DNA of 64,000 bases from Ipomoea triloba (Eukaryota > Streptophyta > Magnoliopsida > Solanales > Convolvulaceae): the NCBI RefSeq assembly GCF_003576645.1, contig NC_044925.1, positions 20,318,196-20,382,195 on the forward strand, given 5' to 3'. Shown here piece after piece: positions 1-10,831 of this stretch. The position numbers and the translations under genes were made by a program. Below the pieces are notes generated by a model that made no database searches, was not told the origin of the DNA, and saw only the letters and a program-made list of their open reading frames with translations. How positions within the stretch are numbered: the first letter of the stretch is position 1; each line of letters opens with the position of its first letter.

Positions 1-290
1 GTGACACAATAATACTATGACTAAATAAGAATATTATAATAAAAAATGACTAGAAATAGACTGTCATTTATAAATCTAGGATAAAAATAAAATTTAACTC
101 TAATAATAAAGAAGTGTATATTTCAATCTCACCGACCCCTTACTTGAACAACAACACAGTGTATTAAACAAGATTTGATTTAGTAGGAATTAAATAATGG
201 ACATGATTTAGTAGGGATTAATGACTTCAAACATCATATCATGGCCAATCACGTGCATGGAGCCATGGAGTGATGGAGATCAAAGTTATA
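1..290. other. AT-rich intergenic DNA, nothing recognised
   Basis: No reading frame with recognisable protein content and no element boundary is seen before the Stowaway copy that starts at 291. Confidence 0.5.
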
Positions 291-556
291 CTCTTTTCGT
301 CTCATTTTATGTGTCTGATTCAGCTAATAAGGCTTGGCTGGGGTTATTTTTAATTCAATTTTTCATAATATTAAATTTAGTATTAGTATACAGAATTTAT
401 ATATTTCAAAACTACATACACTAAAAGTACTATTTAACACAAAAAAAAAATCAAATTAAAAAATAAATAAATAATACTAAAGAAAGTAAGCAACAAAGAA
501 AGAGTTAGTTTGACTAATGAATAATAAGTATGACATATAAAATGGGACAGATGGAG
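291..556 (-). mobile_element. Stowaway-type MITE, copy 1
   Basis: This is a 266-bp element bounded by TA (289-290 and 557-558). Its terminal inverted repeats read ACTCTTTTCGTCTCATTTT on the left and, reverse-complemented, ACTCCATCTGTCCCATTTT on the right. TA target duplication and CTCC(C/A)TC-like ends are the hallmarks of Stowaway (Tc1/Mariner-derived) MITEs. The reverse complement aligns along its whole length with 36278-36542, so both belong to one family. A 67-codon frame inside it is not a gene. Confidence 0.85.
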
Positions 557-720
557 TATTTATTTATGTAATCTTTTCTTACTTTCAAAATGCCATATCA
601 TTGAATTTACAATTATTTACTATTTACCATCCATCCATATAATTATCTCTCCTCTTTCAAAAATAGTTTCACTATTACATCATCTTATAAAAAATTATTT
701 ATTTTATCAATAAAATAATA

Positions 721-723
721 CAA

Positions 724-769
<46 letters not shown>
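721..769. repeat. (AAT)n/(ATT)n palindromic microsatellite
   Basis: About nine AAT units run directly into about eight ATT units, so the tract can fold back on itself. A similar head-to-head AAT/ATT tract lies at 56132-56170. Confidence 0.95.
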
Positions 770-770
<1 letters not shown>

Positions 771-816
771 ACCATTGGATTACTTAAAAAGAGACATTGC
801 AATTCTGACACGCCAG

Positions 817-1025
817 TTAGGCTATCCTCAACAGTAATTACACTCGCTTGCAAGATGATTTGGATGCCAAGTGAATTTTTTTTTTTTCTTATGTGTTTAG
901 CAAGTTTGGTAGAATAGCAAGTTTAGCTTGCTAAACACATAAAATGCTGTCATTTGGCAACTTTTGTACTTTAAGAGGACACAAAACTTGTTTTTTTCTT
1001 CTTTTTGTTAATTTTTTTTTAAAAG

Positions 1026-1079
<54 letters not shown>

Positions 1080-1339
1080 AAATGAGAGTAGAACCCATTT
1101 TTAAAATAAGAGAGATTTGTAGGGATGTAAAATAAATAATAAAGAATTTGTAAATTTGATGATGTAGAAGTGGACCCATTTTAAAAAGTTAGAGAAAATT
1201 GTTGGATTAAAAATAGCCCTACAATACTTGCAATTCTGATGTGTCAGAATTGCTAGACCTCACTTAAAAAAAATTATAAAAAAAATAGTCATGTAAGCTT
1301 TGCAATGAGTGGAATTTCAAAGCTGCGGATGGCCTAATA
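817..1339. mobile_element. Foldback MITE carrying a (TTA)n tract
   Basis: The left end TTAGGCTATCCTCAACAG and the reverse-complemented right end TTAGGCCATCCGCAGC form imperfect inverted repeats. The interior holds a (TTA)16 microsatellite at about 1030-1077. The poly-Asn and poly-Leu frames in it are artefacts of that repeat. Superfamily is not settled because no clear target duplication was found. Confidence 0.5.
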
Positions 1340-1807
1340 AGAATTATTTATAATAAACAAAAAATAATTTAGAAATTTCTGTGTGAATTTTTAATTAATT
1401 GTTTCAAATTTTATAACTTGATGAGGCGTTTGGTTGGAAAAATGAATTAGGGGAAAAATGAATTGTTTCTTTACGGTATCATATATTGTACAATACTAAT
1501 TAAATTTTTAGTTCTACAATTGCACTTTTTGTTGGATTCAAATTGATTGTTTGTTTCGATCATTATTTTGTATAGCAGAGTCGGTATTTTACTTTAATAC
1601 ATTTAACCTAATTTCAAGTATTTTAGTAAATTTCAAAATTAAAAAAAAAGAAGTAGAGCAATGGTAAAATATATAAGTAAATGATATAAAAATAATTAAC
1701 TTAGATTTTGATTTTAAAAAACATGATGTGTTTTAAGGTAGCAAAAAAAAAAAGAAAAAAAAAAGCACTGGATTAAAAGAGAACAATTAGTAAAAATGTT
1801 AGGAACA

Positions 1808-2184
1808 AGTATCAAATAGGCCAGGTCACTAAACCTAGCTTATTACTTTTGTGCAATTGGATAACTGAACTTAAAATGTGTACAATCGAACCATCAAACA
1901 AGCATAATATGTGTAATTGGGATATTTTTATAATTTCTTTTAATGTAATTTAAGTTGAAAACATTTCATTCTTTCATCCCAACTAGTATGAAAGAGGAAA
2001 GGGCAATTCTTAGTGCATATCGATCATGTAAGTAACATGATTGGATTCTACTGAAAAGAATTATAAAAATGTCTCAATAATGCAATTGCACATATTTTAC
2101 TTGTTTAATGATTTAATTACACAATTTTAAATGCAACGACTCAATTGCACAAAAACAATAAGTTCAGTAGCCTATTTGACAGCT
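1808..2184. mobile_element. Foldback MITE
   Basis: The left arm begins with TATCAAATAGGCC and contains TTTTGTGCAATTGG. The right arm, reverse-complemented, reads GTCAAATAGGCTACTGAACT and then TTTTTGTGCAATTGAG. Arms of more than 50 bp flank a non-coding centre. The phrase TCAAATAGGC with TGCAATTG recurs in other foldback elements here, for example 6030-6590. Confidence 0.65.
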
Positions 2185-3079
2185 TTTCAAAATCTTATGG
2201 AGAGGTTAAGTGACATTCTGAAAAATTACATAATTTGAACCAAACATGATCATGAATATTATTATTCTCAAGCAAAATATAATATTAGTTATTTTATTAT
2301 CTTGAACTAAACACCATTGATGAAAGTACATTTATTTAAATGAAAAAATATTAAACCTAGTCGGTAAAAAGGGTAAACTAATCTATATTGTTCATAAGTT
2401 ATCAGATCAATTAGAATATTGTGGTTATTAAGTCAACAATTGATAAATTTAGTTAGAAGTGTTCCATCTATAAACATTTTGTAAATTATTAAAACATGGT
2501 GTGACATTGATATCTACAAATAGATCATTGTCAACCTAAAAAAAAATTAGAGATTAAAATACCATGTAAAATAATACTTGAAATAAAAATCAATCTCTTA
2601 GGCTACCTACTCCATATCGGAGATTAGACTTTACCAATGGGGCAAGCCATCTGTAGCACATGCACATGCAAATGCACATGGTGTTACAATTATATATACC
2701 CGACGGAGTATGTAATTGCCTGGACTGAACTACATTTGAAGCTTCAGCGTTAAGATATATATTTTTGTCTCCAAAGAAAAAGACTAATTGGAATCATACA
2801 AGAAACTTCATCAAATTAAACATATATATAAATTTTAACCAATATAATATTTGAACTACACATGTCATATTCAACTGCAGTTTCTTTTGGTTTGGACTAC
2901 TTCAACCCATAATTTTATGATCATGTATGTTTTTTCCTAGTTATCTTAATTAGAGTTTATCTAATCTTTATATTATGAAGCACAATATTAAGATATAGCC
3001 TACCCTGTTGTTTGTTTAATCTTTTGAAATAGATCGATTTTTATTATTATAACGGTTAACTATTTCGTCTCTCACTAAA
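2185..3079. other. Intergenic, nothing recognised
   Basis: AT-rich sequence without a supported coding frame, tRNA or repeat boundary. Confidence 0.5.
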
Positions 3080-3197
3080 AGACCTTGTAGTCTAGTGACA
3101 CCCGGTGTCCCGAAAAATACTCATTCACGTTGAGAAAGTAGCTGTGCACAGATACTACATTGTAACAGATTTAGTAGTACTACAAAAAAAAAAAAAA
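3080..3197 (+). mobile_element. SINE relic (family 1)
   Basis: The head reads GACCTTGTAGTCTAGTGACA, a degenerate tRNA-like A-box region. The tail reads GATACTACATTGTAACAGAT followed by a poly-A run. The same head or tail recurs at 5819, 29310, 49169, 58672 and 58937, which is why a dispersed SINE family is inferred. Confidence 0.5.
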
Positions 3198-3367
3198 CTA
3201 AACTATTTTGTCTCTCTCTTTTTATGTTTTTATATGTGATGTAGTTGAGATATTTATATAAGTGAGTTTTAATTATGCTCACTGTAACGAGATTTTTTTT
3301 TATCCTTATTTATTTTTCACGAAATGGCTATCACGGTTGATACTAGATTACTAGTACTAGTCAATTA

Positions 3368-4290
3368 ATGGCACCTACTGATTTTCCTATCAAACTTACA
3401 TCATCCAACTTCTCTGTAGGGAGGCATCAAGTCCAATCAACTTTGATCAAATATGACCTCCTTGGTTATATTGATGATTCTATTAAGGAGCTGAGCAACC
3501 TAAATCTATCGATACTGCATGCAATGAACCTTAGGTTCCTGTGCCATGTGATTTAGTATCGTGAATACCATATCATTATAAGCGCACTACTTGAGAGTTG
3601 CTTCTGCATTATATTATTCAATTAACCTCCTATTTCCTCTACTAAAAACTCTTTTGATGTATGGCAGAGGCTTATGGCAAGCTATGCTAGTAGCCAGTAC
3701 TTCATAATAAGGTCGAGTCATTTTCCTCAAAACTAAGCTTGTCATGAATCCTAGAGGTACTCCTTATATTGTCAAGTACCTCAATGATATGAAGCTTATA
3801 GTTGATGATATAGCGTTGGTGCAAAGCCTCGAAGCCGACTTGGTTGTACATATATTAAATCAATTAGGTGGGGATTTCAACCCCATTATCTCATCAGTAC
3901 GTAGTTTATGTTACGTTTGAGAAAACTCAATCTCATTATCGGAGTTAGGTGACGACATTCTTCAAGATCATGAGCAGCTGCTTAAAGAAGTTGATGATGT
4001 GCAACAAACATTGTTGGCTACCGCCAATGTTATGCAACATAGTTCTCCTAATCCTCAAACTGATCATAATCATGACCAAGGAGGGTTATCAAATACTTAC
4101 AAGTCTTGTGAAAATTCTAATGGTAATAACTATCATCAACCTTGGCATAACGGTAATGGAAATAGGTCTAGTGTTATTTCCATATTTTGCAACTATTTGA
4201 GACATGAGGCAAAGTTCTGTTGCAATAAGCAGATCTCACAAGAAGTAGAACTTGGAATTGTGATTATCAAGTTAACTGTTCAATCAACTT
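3368..4290 (+). pseudogene. Decayed Ty1/copia gag
   Basis: The frame at 3368 encodes a start resembling copia gag proteins (a 'SNFSVGRHQVQSTLIKYDLL' block). After several stops and frameshifts, homologous text resumes around 3945-4030 with 'DILQDHEQLLKEVDDVQQ', typical of the gag/UBN2 C-terminal part. A degraded zinc-knuckle-like stretch (CNYLRHEAKFC) lies near 4186-4218. No intact frame exceeds about 100 codons, and no LTR, protease or polymerase follows on this strand. It is a fossil fragment and not expected to make protein. Confidence 0.7.
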
Positions 4291-5311
4291 AGTTGGGTTG
4301 TTCAAGTTTTAGAATATTGATTCCATTTTCTATGTGAAAATCTGAATGGAATAAAAAAAAAAACATAGGTAATTTCATAAGCTAAACTATGTGCAGTGGG
4401 TTATGATACCCAGCTAGCAGTCCAACTTTCGCTGATGGGCAGGTGTTATTTAATTAATTCTTAGCTTTAATATTTTGAAATGCTGCAATGATTTCACCAT
4501 CAATAAATCACTTGGGTGCATAAATGACACACAATTTTTAAGATCCCACCATCTATAAATCACTTTGCTTTGTTATATGAGTTACAATCATGAATATCAT
4601 TAGAAGAATATGAGAATGCATTATTTGCACAAATTAAATGCTGAAAATATATCAAAAAAAGTTATAGAGAATGGGGCAAAATCAGATTATCGGCGTATCT
4701 CTTTCACTTATATCGGGGAGAGGGCTAAGCTAAAGGGAGTCAATAATGCACACTACTTTCAATTTGATTTGCCCAACCAAAAAAATACTTGAAGACTCGA
4801 CAAATTTTCCAACTTAGAGGAATCAATCCTAAAATTTTGTTTCTATGAAACTGCAATTATACTAAGCTTTTTGCATTTGACATAACAGAGGGGATTGAAC
4901 CAAAAATATTGTTGCTATTAAGCAGAAGCCACCATTTATCGTGATGGAATCAGTTGAAGAGGCAAGCAGTATAGGCCAATGTAATGTAATAGGAATCAAC
5001 GATTTTGGTTGGTGAGACTCGATCAATTAATTGTTATCACACCCTCGTCTCCTACGTTTGCTTCAATACTCCACAAGATTAATGAAGCCACAACAGATGC
5101 TGGCCAATTAGATGCAGTTGGTGACTTCAGCATCAAAAAATCAATTTCAAGCTTGAATGAGATTGACAATTGCATAGATTCTAATGGAGGATTTGTTCTG
5201 AATAACTCAAAATAGGTTACTAACGGCCACCGCAACTATATATACCAATAGCCATCAAGTTTAATCGTGTCGATCAAAATCGTGAATATAATGAGGGCAA
5301 CTTTAACAAAG
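4291..5311. other. Intergenic with short unassigned frames
   Basis: Short open frames at 4610-4792 and 5009-5215 have fairly balanced codon composition and could be remnants of a decayed gene. I recognise no family, and there are no splice sites that join them convincingly. Confidence 0.35.
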
Positions 5312-5402
5312 TTGGCAGGGGTTAAGTTGGTTAGACGATTAACTTGGTAATTACAATATTACAAATTCGATTCACAATATGAAAAGTGTATTAATTTTTT
5401 TA
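5312..5402 (+). mobile_element. SINE-like relic (family 2)
   Basis: The segment contains GGTTAGACGATTAACTTGGT followed by a B-box-like AAATTCGATTC. Related text occurs at 8620-8720 and in STR intron 3 (41650-41720). A tRNA-derived head is the likely origin, but ends and target duplications are not clear. Confidence 0.4.
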
Positions 5403-5818
5403 ATTTGAGCTAATCAGTTACGAGTAAGCTTCGACATTTTTCACTTCATTCGATGTTTGATGGGTCAAAGCAATACATTGTCCGGTCTGGAAAGCTGGTC
5501 ATCAATAGATAACCGACAAGTTCATATGTTGAATGCCACCATTCATGCCTCTATGGAAGAAGAATATAAAAGAAAATAAGTGATAGCGATATGATGTATA
5601 GTGAAGCTAAACGTACTCCAATTCCAGCATGATTGTTTTGCTTTAAATTTAAGTCCCACCTTAAAAAGAAACTACACTTGAAAAGGCAAATATTCCCTCC
5701 TCCAAACAGCACATAAAACAAGTTTTCTACTCTAATCTAACTCACATCTTCATTCTTGTCCGTACAAGCTAGATATAATGAATATTATTTATACATGTTT
5801 TAAGTAGATATTTGCTGC

Positions 5819-5930
5819 CAAAGATCTTGTGGTCAAGCGGCATAGTTGTGACCCTCCAAGTAAGAGATCACAGGTCTATACTACACTGTAATAGAGTCAA
5901 TAGTACTTAAAATAAAAATAGAAACTAATT
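5819..5930 (+). mobile_element. SINE relic (family 1)
   Basis: The head AAAGATCTTGTGGTCAAGCG resembles a tRNA A-box region. The tail CTGTAATAGAGTCAATAGTA runs into an A-rich stretch. It is closest to the minus-strand copies at 58672-58757 and 58937-59004. Confidence 0.55.
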
Positions 5931-6029
5931 AATTCATTGCAATTGTAAATAAAATTCATTACAGATTGAATTATGTTGTTTCTTTTGTCCTAAAATAATA
6001 ATTTTGTTCAATTATATTTATTGGGAAAA

Positions 6030-6590
6030 GGGTCAAATAAGCTCAACTCCTAAATTTTACCTGAAAAGTCAATTAGGCACCTAAACTTTTAAAAAGTGCA
6101 ATCACAACATTTAATATGTTATATTGAAGCAATGAAGTCCAAAAACTCATAAATAACCTACTATTACATGTCATTAGGGTTTCGGTGTCAATTTTATACT
6201 CCGACGACAATTCAGCGGGCAGCGACTGTTGTACCGTCACTGGTCGTTATCTACCGGCAAAAGGGCAACCAACTGGCCGCCTTCCCTGGCAGAAGGGTGA
6301 CCAATTGGCTGCCTTCCCCGGCAGAAGGCGACCAGTTGGTTGCCTTCCATGAAGAAGGCGAATTGGTCGCCTTCTCTGGTAGATGGCGACCCGTCGCTAG
6401 CCACCGGATTGTCGTCGAAGATGATAAAATTGATGTAGGAACTCTAATGACTTGTAATAGAAGGTCATTTACTGGATTTTGGACTTGATTGCTTTAATAT
6501 GACATGTTAAAGGTGTAATTGCACTTTTTAAAAAAATTTAGGAGCTTAAATGACTTTACAGGTAAATTTTAGGAGCTTATTTGACCATTT
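6030..6590. mobile_element. Foldback MITE with GC-rich internal minisatellite
   Basis: The ends GGGTCAAATAAGCTCAACTC and (reverse-complemented) GGTCAAATAAGCTCCTAAAA are inverted. The next segments (ACCTGAAAAGTCA.., AAAAAGTGCAAT..) also pair across the element. The centre, about 6250-6412, is sharply GC-rich and consists of roughly four units of 28-33 bp built on 'AAGG(C/G)NACCANTTGG..GCCTTCC..GG(C/T)AG'. The 106-codon frame across it is a product of the repeat. Confidence 0.7.
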
Positions 6591-7394
6591 TTATTATTAT
6601 AATTTCTATTTTGGAAAATATAAATCATTTTTTACAAGTTTTTGTTTTTTACTCAAAATAGTTTTCTATTTGGAAAATAGGTCAGATACGGGCATATATT
6701 CTACACTGATAATTTTTTTTGAAATTATTTTTATTTCTATTTGTGTATTAAAACTTTTTCAGGTGGGACCTGCTAGGCTGCTATTTTGGATAATAGAAAT
6801 GTAGAATTGGAAAATGGGAAAAATAAAATGAAAAGATGGAGTGGAAAAAGTCAAAATCTTTTTCTAAACTAAATCGGCACAGAGGCTTTTACGGAGTATT
6901 GTTTTAATACCATTTTTAGAAAGCATGTTTATAATAAATGAGATAATAAATTTTCTCAATTGGAAAGAGTAAAGTATTAGGGTGTTTGATTCAACCAAGG
7001 ATTTTAAACTCTATTATTAGATTTGAACTCAATTACCTTTATTATTTTTGTGTGTTTATGAATGTTATTCAAATAGTCTTTCGTATATGTGTTTATTGAT
7101 TTTAATTCTTGTCCACTAATAACCAGAAAATCTATTTTTACTAAAATCCATTCCAATTACTAAGCATTCAATTAAATCGATTCATTTTTTTTTTATTGAT
7201 TCAGCCATTCAGTGCCACCCCGTTTTTTAGAATTAGAACTCTTCGAGGGAGTCTTTATCCGAGAAGGAGAGAGTGATCGAATAGTCAAAAGTAACAGATT
7301 ATAAATATGTTGAAATTTTTCTACATTGATTGGAATCCAACCTCTCCTACTTGTTTGATTTTGATTTCAATTATGATATCCCACCACTTATAAA

Positions 7395-7756
7395 AACTAT
7401 CTCAATTGAGTTCACAATTCTTTTTTCCCCAATCAATTCAAGCTATTGAATACTTTATCTAATCAGCTCCATTTTTTTTATAGTGACTTTTAAAATTGTA
7501 AGTTTTTAATTTATAAAATATAAATTTTACTTTTATAAATGCATAAATAAATTACAATTTAATAATTATACAAATAACTATCTCAATTGGTTTCACAATT
7601 CATTTTGCCCAATCAATTCAATCTTATTGAATACTTTATCTAATCAGCTCCATTTTTTATAGTGACTTTTAAAATTGTAAGTTTATAATTTATAAAATAT
7701 AAATTTTAGTTTTATAAATGCATAAATAAATTACAATTTAATAATTATACAAATAT
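7395..7756. repeat. Two tandem copies of a 181-bp unit
   Basis: Copy 1 begins AACTATCTCAATTGAGTTCA at 7395. Copy 2 begins AACTATCTCAATTGGTTTCA at 7576. Both run through the same AT-rich text to ATTATACAAAT with few differences, so this is a recent local duplication. Confidence 0.9.
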
Positions 7757-9000
7757 TTAATAAAAATATAATTTTATAATTTGAAAAATATAAATTCCGT
7801 AGTATAATGTATTGACTTGAAATCCTTTTAAAGAATTACTCCGTATTAAGTTAAATATTTTAATAGATTAAAATGAATTGTGATGGGTTGAGGTTTTAAA
7901 AAACGTGAGATGGGCTAGTGTGGTCCATAATCTAATGTGGACGAGTTATACTACAGTACTACATGTTACTTAGTGATTTGGCGGGTGATTGATAAGCAAT
8001 TTTTTTTTTTTCATGTGGATAAATTAGAAGTGTTTATATCAAAATTTTCAAGTCGCTTAGTTGCAAGGAAGGAATTAAGGAGAGGGGTGGTAATTATAAT
8101 TCCAATAAATGAATGAATTGTAAATTTACAATTACCTCCAAGCAAACAAGGAAAATTTAAAAATTAAGGAATTATGCCGGAAATGAATTGAAAGTTTCAT
8201 ATACCGAATATTGAGTTTGAAAGTAAAAGTTAGTAGTAGAAAATGCGAGCACACATAATATTTTTCAATGTGAACTAACAAAACACGAGACACATTTGAA
8301 CTTGGGTCAGGTTAACATGACACGTCACGACACACTTGTCATTACCAATTGACTATAATGCCATTTTGACCTATAATAATTGACTTTATTATTTTCATGT
8401 TTAATATTCACATGGACTTTATTTTTTCACTGTTCAATTTTCTTTTTAAAATTTACTTTTAGCGCTTAGATTTTTGTTTTTTCAAATCCACCTTTTAACT
8501 TAAAAAAAGTGCCAAAAATCATACAAATTTTTAAATTCTTACTAAATTTCACTCCGGTGTAGTATGTATATGCCTTTTAAACTAAAAACGAAATATTTGA
8601 TTTTAGTGTTGGGGCAACATCAATCAAATTTATTGTACGATTAACTTGATAACTACAAAGTTTTGAGTTTAATTCCTAGTAAAAATAATCTATTGACATT
8701 CTTGGTTTGAACTGTCTATAAACAACCTAAGTTGATTTACCTCATTTTGTGATCCTTGTTTTCGTTCTCACCGAAGATAATAATAATATTAAGTATCACA
8801 AATGAAATTAAATGTTCAAAAGTAAAATAAACTCAATAATAGTAAAACACAAAAGAGTGGTGCTACATACGGTCTAAGTTGGTTATGGGTGAAATTAAAA
8901 ACTAAATTTTGAAGAAAAATATTATTTTTTTTAGATTATGTTTTTCAGCTAAACTAATTTTGAGATTCTCCCCATACTTATATGGGTCGATATTGTTTTA
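7757..9000. other. Intergenic with one SINE-like relic
   Basis: Mostly AT-rich DNA. A family 2 SINE-like segment lies at about 8620-8760 (CGATTAACTTGATAACTACA, then a degenerate B box). No coding region is supported. Confidence 0.4.
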
Positions 9001-9017
9001 CAATTTCCTCCAGAATT

Positions 9018-9044
9018 CCCTCTCTCTCTCTCTCTCTCTCTCTC
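9018..9044 (+). repeat. (CT)n microsatellite in the 5' region of the 9.3-kb gene
   Basis: About 13 CT units lie roughly 240 bp upstream of the start codon at 9280. Pyrimidine-rich patches are common around plant transcription starts, so this may sit in the core promoter or leader. Confidence 0.85.
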
Positions 9045-9279
9045 ACTCACCAGTGAAGTATGATTGCGTAGTGCGGCCTTTCCCTTAACCCAATCCCACG
9101 TTTAGCTGGACCGCCATTCATGAAAACTCACTCTCTTACTCCAAACCCCCTTCCCACATCTTTCCTGTGAATCACCGCTTAATTTTCCACCTATCTTATC
9201 CTTCTCTTTCGCTAAATTCTTCTCCAATTTTCACCTCTCAATTTTGCAATTTTCAAAAAAAAAAAATTAAAAAATAGCA

Positions 9280-10007
9280 ATGTTAGATCCAGCCAATGAT
9301 CTGCTTCCGCCGCCTTCATCTCCCACCATTTCTTCAATTTCTTCCTCCGATCTCGATACTGAGGTGTGGAATTGTATACTGTTGTTTGAATTTCTGTTTA
9401 TTAGCTTGTATTTTGATGTTTTTGTGGAGTAAATTTGAATGTGATGTGTGTGTTTGTGCAGTCTACTGGTTCGTTTTTCCATGATCGGAGTATTACCTTG
9501 GGGACGTTGATGGGAGTCACATTTCCCGCGCTGGCGTTCAGAGCTCCGTCGCAGTCTCAGCAACGGCAGGGCGCGGCGGAGGCTGCTGGAGGCGACGGCG
9601 GCGCCAGGAGGAGGAGTAAGAAGAAGAGTAGTAGAGTGGCGGCCGTCGCGGCCGCGGAGGAGGAGATGCATCGGCGCTGGCGGCGGCGGAGGTGGTGGAG
9701 GTTTTGCAGGGACGACGGCGACTCCAAGCCGGCCTCGCTGGGGGAGTTCCTCGAGGTGGAGCGGAGATTCGGAGACGTAGCGTTTTACGGCGGCGGTGCC
9801 GCGGCGGCGGAGATTGAGGGCGTCGTGATGGAGGCGCAGCCGAGGAATGAACGGGCGCTGTTCGCCGACGGGAGAGTGTTGCCTCCGCCGGAAGCGGATG
9901 AGGAATCGACGGGCGGCGAAGCAGGGAGCGGCGGCGGCGGCTTGTGCCGATTCTCGGTGGTTTCGCTTTCGGGGATTTGCACTGGTGGTGCGGGATGCGT
10001 AGGATGA
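9280..10007 (+). CDS. Plant-specific protein of unknown function, 209 aa, two exons
   Basis: Exon 1 is 9280-9363 and exon 2 is 9462-10007. The 98-bp intron has GT..AG ends in phase 0. The start ATG follows an A-rich leader and opens MLDPANDLLPPPSSPT. Joining the exons gives SSSDLDTESTGSFFHDRS followed by TLGTLMGV, a block I remember as conserved in a small family of uncharacterised plant proteins. Residues 55-100 are low-complexity Ala/Gly/Arg, including a basic run RRRSKKK and an Arg/Trp cluster (RRWRRRRWWR). The C-terminus ends in Ser/Gly-rich text with SLSGICTGGAGC. No transmembrane segment or enzyme motif is seen. The basic clusters could serve nuclear targeting (inference). The second exon is far more GC-rich than its surroundings, as is common for coding DNA in AT-rich plant genomes. 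The function is unknown. Confidence 0.8.
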
Positions 10008-10406
10008 TTAGCTTTTTGTTTTTAAACACTTTTTTGCTTTCATCTTTAATGATTCACCCCATCTGCTACTTTGATTTGATATGAACTGTGATTATGATTA
10101 TGGCCATTAAGTACCGTATTTATGGCCTTCTCAAATCTGAATGAATGCCAATACCCAAATACATTATTATCATTTCCGCCTCATCAGTCATCACTTCACT
10201 CATAAATCATAATCTTCACTCACTTATTAAGGATTGTTTAATAAACTAATTTTTTTTGACAATAATTTAATAAACTAATTAAGAAAAAAAAAAGGAAAAA
10301 AGAAATAATTAATAAAAATTTGAAAATCGAAAAAATATGTGCAGTAGGTATAATATAGGAATTTGTATATTTAATTGTGCTATTTATATGCATTAACTAT
10401 TTTTTT

Positions 10407-10831
10407 GAGTTAATTCCATTTTTAGTCTTAGATTTATAGGTGACAATCCACTTTTAGTTTTTTATTATTATTATTATTATTATTTTTTATTATTAGAACA
10501 TCCACATTTGGTCCTAGTATTATTTTGGCATGACCATTTTTGGTCCTTCGTCAACAAAATTGTTAAAATGTCGTTAAATACAAAGATATTTTGATCATTT
10601 TTATACAAAGTGAGTTGACCCCGCTATATTTTTATGTTTATTTTTTTGAAAAAATCTATAATTAAACGAAATGCCTTTGTATTTAACAATATTTTAACAA
10701 TTTTATTGACGAAGGACCAAAAATGGTCATGCCACAATAATACTAGGACCAAATGTGGATGTTTTGATAAAAAAAAAGGACTAAAACTGGATTGTCACCT
10801 ATAAATCTAGGACCAAAAATGGAATTAACTC
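10407..10831. mobile_element. MULE-like foldback element (GAGTTAATTCC..)
   Basis: This is a nearly complete palindrome. The left end GAGTTAATTCCATTTTTAGT pairs with GGACCAAAAATGGAATTAACTC on the right. Inner arms (GTCCTTCGTCAACAAAATTG against its complement near 10700) continue the pairing around a short loop. The flanks repeat ATTTTTTT, compatible with an 8-9 bp target duplication but low in complexity. The terminal GAG/CTC and the 'GGACCAAAAATGG' motif are shared with the elements at 49656, 51584, 60535 and 62964. Confidence 0.75.

Noticed and set aside
931..1179. Poly-Asn and poly-Leu frames on both strands
   Set aside because: They are translations of a (TTA)16 microsatellite inside a MITE.
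6168..6488. 106-codon frame
   Set aside because: It is produced by the GC-rich minisatellite inside a foldback MITE.
9538..10029. 163-codon minus-strand frame opposite the 9.3-kb gene
   Set aside because: It is the antisense shadow of a GC-rich exon; the plus-strand gene has a proper intron and conserved blocks.
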